64,000 bases of DNA from Pyrenopolyporus hunteri (taxonomy: Eukaryota > Ascomycota > Sordariomycetes > Xylariales > Hypoxylaceae), in NCBI GenBank assembly GCA_902806595.1, contig CADCXC010000003.1:3348001-3412000 (forward strand), given 5' to 3'. The notes below the pieces were generated by a model. That model searched no databases. It saw only the letters and a program-made list of their open reading frames with translations, and had not been told where the DNA came from. Each line of letters starts with the position of its first letter. Positions within the stretch are counted from its first letter, which is position 1. Shown in pieces: positions 60,137 through 64,000 of the stretch. A program made the position numbers and the translations under genes.

Positions 60137-61490
60137 TTACACTCGGCTTTTGAGTATTGACGAAGCCCTCTGCAGTTCATCTCGCAGGTCTAGATCCCAG
60201 ATCCAGCTCATTCGCGTTTTGGCGTTTCTTTCGATTACCTCAAGATCATCGCCCTCGAGTTCGAATTGGTATAGCATGCCTGCCTCCCTGCTCGTTTCGA
60301 CTAACTTTTGGGTTCTTGGTCTTCTCACCTCGTCATACGCCTGAAATACCCTACCCAGATCCTGGGCACTTTGCGCTTCTCCTATCAAACGACCAAGAAT
60401 AAAGCAGTCCTCAATACACATACCGGCTCCAGCGCCTTGATGGGGTGTACTAGCGTGCGCAGCGTCGCCAAGGAGGCAAACCCGCGGGCTCAACCCATAG
60501 TATGTCTTCGCTGGAAGATGGTTAAAAAGAGCCCAGATATCTCTTTTCTCCATAGCTGAGATGATAGCATTCATATGAGGGCCCCATGTACTATAGTCAG
60601 ATAGCATTTTCTCCTTCGACGCCTTTACAACCCGCTCTGGATCGGTCCACGCTTCGCAGGAGCTGAAGGCCACGACTTTTGCGAGAGAGTTAGCCCAATA
60701 CGAAGATAGGTCTTTTAGATCACACACCGTTCATTGTCTTCCCCTTTTCTATGGGGTACGTAACCATGTGGCCGTGATACCCCATGTACAGCTGATTGCC
60801 ACGAGCAATTTCTTCCCCCAACATCTCCACGGCTTTCTCCATAGGTATTAGACCTCTATATGCATATTTACCGGAGAATACAGCCTTTCCCTCGGCTTCC
60901 CCTAAAAGGATCTCCCTTGTCCTAGACTTGATTCCGTCGCAGCCAATCGCGGCGCTATGCTGTGCTGTGGTTCCGTCGGCGAAGTGTAGGACAACATCTT
61001 GAGATCCATCTTCGGCGCTTCTAAGATCAACTAGCCTCTTACCAAGTTTCGACACAGAGTCCGGTATTAAGTTGAGCAGTTCATTTAAGAAGTGGGCTCG
61101 ATGGACACCGCCGGCGGGATCATTGGAAGTGTAGAGTACCTCGAAGATTGGGTCTCCAACTCTTAATCCCTCCTTTTCCTTTTGTTTAAGCACACCGTCT
61201 GGGCCGGCCTTCCTTTGATCGCCGACCCTGAACGTCAGCCAGTGGCTGCGCCGGTCATGCAGATCACCGGTAATGCAACGCTTGACCCCTTCGGCGAGTT
61301 TAGGAGATATGAGCTCTACGGCGCGGACTGCATTTGGGCCAAAGCCTAAGCCGGCACCGATCTCGCCAAATTTCGAAGCAGATTCGTAGATGGTGAATGG
61401 CACATTCACCTCGAGGAGGCAGACCGCGAGCGTAAGGCCAGTTATGCCCCCGCCAATTATAGCAATGTTGAATGGTTTTGAGGCTGTCAT
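60137..61490 (-). CDS. FAD-dependent aromatic monooxygenase (salicylate hydroxylase-like)
   Basis: Two exons, 61490-60728 and 60675-60137, with a 52 bp intron, give 433 residues from the ATG at MTASKPFN. An ATG at 61559 would add 23 residues without family support. The N terminus has the FAD dinucleotide motif IAIIGGGITGLTLAV and a conserved Glu/Arg region (YESASKFGEIGAGLGFGPNA). AAIGCDGIKSRTRE is the DG motif, and RVCLLGDAAHASTPHQGAGAGM is the GD motif that binds the FAD ribityl chain. The family hydroxylates aromatic acids or polyketide intermediates with NAD(P)H. No polyketide synthase is nearby, so a catabolic role is as likely as a biosynthetic one. Substrate unknown. Confidence 0.92.
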
Positions 61491-62849
61491 GGCTAGACTG
61501 GAACGATTGGAAGTGTCAACGACGAGAGATATTTTTGGGTTGGGAATTGCGGGGGTCATCAGCGTCGTAATCTGGTTCAGGGTCTAACCATAAGTACTTA
61601 CGGTACTACTTTAGAAACCGCCGACTTATTACATCTCTAGAGGAGAAGTATACAGGATGTCAAGTATGAGTGGCACATCACGGCGGCCTAAACTAGTTAT
61701 CGTAATGCGAAATGGAAATATATTTCGTGATTAGGTAGCTGATTTATTGCGTCTGGCCGCATGATGATGTAAGTAAGGAAGGATCCGATCGTGGAGCAAA
61801 GGAAAATCATTTAAATCGAAAGCGTCTTCGAATCGAGTGTATTGAGGATACACGAGCAAGTACGTCGTTGTGGAAAGCCGATTGGCTGCTACGTAGTCAC
61901 ATTCAGTGACATCTCCTTAGTTCTTGCGTACGTACCCGTTTGCCGAGGGGTCGACTCTTTAACCCGCACGATATATCCGGGGCTGAGACGCGTTCTGAGG
62001 TCACAAGTATAGTTATAGTGTGATTGAGAGTGAGGTTCGAGCCCGCGGCAATAGCAACAGGGGCGCCACCAAACTGAATGATCCTTCGAGCCTCGCTTTG
62101 CCAAACTTCGTGATTTAGAGGCGCGTTCGGACTCGCAATGAGTGTGTTGGGGGATGACCGGAATCGGAACACCAGCTCAATTTGCAAAACTCTCCGCGAC
62201 AAATTTAATCGAACGGCTTGAGAGGGAATCCAAAAGGAACATATAACAACTCTTAGGTACATTCCATGATAAGGAGTCAGTGAGCCGTCATTCAGACATA
62301 AATACTTATGAAATAAACCTATTGTGGGAAAGGATCGCATCGAGGGCATTAGGCTTGGGGAAGTCCGAATTATCTCGTGAACTATTAACATCAACCCGCT
62401 GCTTGGGCTGTCGATAATCGAATAGCTATGTTTCGTATTTTGTGACTCCTAGTAGCTACCTATATTTTCTGTCCCGTATTAGCTGTGGGATAGAATGCAG
62501 TGAGGCAAAGAACGTGCCGCCGACACGGTCAAACACCACCAGTTTGGTTCGGCTTATCGTGAAGTAGCCTGGTTGGCGCCATAAGACCTTCCAGCAACCT
62601 TAAAAGACGTAGAATTGACAGAGACATACTTTTTTTATAGCAGTTCGGCTTGAAGAAAAAAAAAGTAATGTGTTGAGATCCTCCTTATTTGTTCTTCCCA
62701 TGCGGACTTCAATGACTCGTAAATGTATGCGATATATTATTATACAATTCGCGATACTGTCTTTCCGTGATACGATAGCTGGCGCGTGTTCTGTGGGCAT
62801 ATAGGCCTGAAAGGAGCCGTCTCCCAATAAGCCCTAAAACAAGCTCCCT
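61491..62849. other. Intergenic region
   Basis: Upstream of the FAD monooxygenase (-) and downstream of the DUF6640-like gene (-). Minus-strand frames of 60-163 residues (61903-62394) have no recognisable domain. A TTCGAGC-type box B near 62033 does not fold into a tRNA. Confidence 0.5.
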
Positions 62850-63253
62850 CTATTTTACTTCTCGTGGCGTCTCGGGGTACTCCATCCAGGCGCCGAGAAA
62901 TCCAGCGGCCATAAGGCCGACAAATAACTTGGCCTGGGGGAAGGCCGGGCCGCCGAACTCAGGGTCGACGCCCATGGTACCGGGCGGCAAGATGCTGAGG
63001 AGCCCCGCGATCCAGTAGATCGAGCCGGTGATGGCGCTAACGAAGAGGAACTCGCGGCGCAGCTCGGGTGTCTTAGCCCGGCGCCACGTATAGTACAGAG
63101 TCAGCCCGGATAGGATGATAGCGAGGGAGACGGTTTGCGCGTTGTGGAATCTGGTGGCGCGGGCGTTAGACACGGCTTCTAGTCAGGATATATATATATA
63201 TATATATATATAGATATAGATATAAAGGCGAGATAATAAGAAAAAAAAATAAG

Positions 63254-63318
<65 letters not shown>

Positions 63319-63442
63319 AAACTAACTTGGCGTGCGGCGGCCACCGCGGGTTAAACATGTGTGTCTCATTGAAGCAATCAGCCCAGACGGCGCCGAAGCA
63401 CATGCCGAGGGCGTCGATGGTAAGTAGTAGACGGCCCAACAT
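62850..63442 (-). CDS. DUF6640-like small membrane protein
   Basis: Two exons, 63442-63327 and 63150-62850, with a 176 bp intron, give 138 residues. The N terminus MLGRLLLTIDALGMCFGAVW is hydrophobic and followed by ADCFNETHMFNPRWPPHAKFHNAQ, where the splice joins PPHAK to FHNAQ as in fungal relatives. Three further hydrophobic segments follow (TVSLAIILSGLTLYY, FLFVSAITGSIYWIAGLLSI, KLFVGLMAAGFLGAW), so a four-span integral membrane protein is predicted. I recognise the pattern as the fungal DUF6640 type; function is unknown. The intron contains TA and GA microsatellites that take up about half its length. Confidence 0.8.
63257..63313 (+). repeat. (GA)n microsatellite inside intron
   Basis: About 57 bp of AG/GA repeats, beside a (TA)n tract at about 63188-63212, wholly inside the DUF6640-like intron 63151-63326. 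On the transcribed strand it reads as a CT-rich tract near the 5' end of the intron. Confidence 0.9.
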
Positions 63443-64000
63443 GTCTGCTTCTAGTATTGGTTATATATAGTTATATCATGGAAATTAGACAGCAGTATCT
63501 CGTAATATCTTGTACGTAGGTATATTATGATTTTATATTCGAGTCAATTTTTCGACAGCCGTCACTAATAAAGATGCCTCCTGGGTGACTTTGTTAGTCT
63601 TATACTACATGTATTGCATTGTACTGTACAAGTACAATACCTCACGTACCTAGCTTCTTGACTTTTATACTCTACGCCGGGTGCTACGGCCCCATATAGA
63701 TTTTCATGTCGGTACCCGACCCTAGATACTGACCTCCCTACTATGGTAGGTACCACCTAATACATATGTAGGACTCCACCATCCCATTATCTTTACGTCA
63801 CCGTTCTACCTATCAGCTGTCAACCGTACATGGCTGCGTTGTACAATACATCCCAAGCATTTATTTTCGAGGTTCCATAATCGCGGACGACACGAAGCTA
63901 GAGGATCTAGAACCGTCGCGCATAAAAGTGAAGGGGCAGTTAGTCGGCGATCCTTCTAAACCAGGCCAATACAGACTCGGGTATTCGGCCTTTCGCGTCG
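63443..64000. other. Right-edge region
   Basis: Upstream of the DUF6640-like gene. The last 130 bases keep an open frame on both strands (plus strand ends DPSKPGQYRLGYSAFRV), so a partial gene running off the window is possible. It cannot be assigned from this sequence. Confidence 0.3.

Noticed and set aside
61980..62060. Possible tRNA from a GGTTCGAGCCC box B
   Set aside because: T stem does not pair and no D or anticodon arm fits upstream.
59534..63442. Secondary-metabolite gene cluster around the FAD monooxygenase
   Set aside because: No polyketide synthase, peptide synthetase, terpene cyclase or cluster regulator is present nearby.

Overview
This is nuclear DNA of a filamentous ascomycete (Pezizomycotina, probably Sordariomycetes). 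The evidence is genes split by many 44-200 bp GT-AG introns with CTAAC-type branch sites, a bacteriophytochrome-type fungal phytochrome, a copper-fist factor, an HP1 protein and a GH43 enzyme, separated by long intergenic DNA. The species was not identified. Introns were placed by eye from splice signals, reading-frame phase and protein family knowledge. The reconstructed coding sequences have whole-codon lengths, except for one transporter that appears broken.

Layout. 0.8-3.0 kb: CNNM/MAM3-type membrane protein (+). 3.4-3.9 kb: a Tc1/mariner-like MITE, followed by a long GA tract. 5.8-8.4 kb: RGT1-like Zn2Cys6 regulator (+). 12.4-14.2 kb: copper-fist factor (-). 14.2-27.2 kb: a 13 kb stretch with no convincing gene, holding a second MITE and many TAGG/CCTA arrays. 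27.2-28.5 kb: ketopantoate reductase-like enzyme (+). 28.9-29.7 kb: HIT protein (-). 31.3-33.6 kb: probably broken MFS permease (+). 33.9-34.5 kb: SET protein (-). 35.5-36.0 kb: small acidic protein (-). 38.0-42.6 kb: phytochrome histidine kinase (+). 44.2 kb: 54-residue single-span membrane protein (-). 45.8-47.1 kb: HP1 (-), divergent from a CxxC/coiled-coil protein at 48.8-50.9 kb (+). 51.3-53.8 kb: ten-exon aldo-keto reductase with an unidentified N-terminal domain (-). 56.4-58.0 kb: intracellular GH43 beta-xylosidase (+) with an XlnR/XYR1-type site upstream. 58.3 kb: intron-containing tRNA-Lys. 59.5 kb: small secreted cysteine-rich peptide (+). 60.1-61.5 kb: FAD monooxygenase (-). 62.8-63.4 kb: DUF6640-like membrane protein (-).

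How it fits together. Much of the content is regulatory: sugar sensing, copper, light and heterochromatin. The aldo-keto reductase and GH43 are heads-apart neighbours and could both serve pentose metabolism, but that is inference. No classical secondary-metabolite backbone gene is present. The most unusual material is non-coding: two TA-flanked MITEs, each inserted in a GGTA array; a dense family of palindromic TAGG/CCTA arrays confined to intergenic DNA; and a short tRNA-like element with an A-rich tail. Among proteins, the aldo-keto reductase fusion, the secreted peptide and the probable permease pseudogene most deserve checking.
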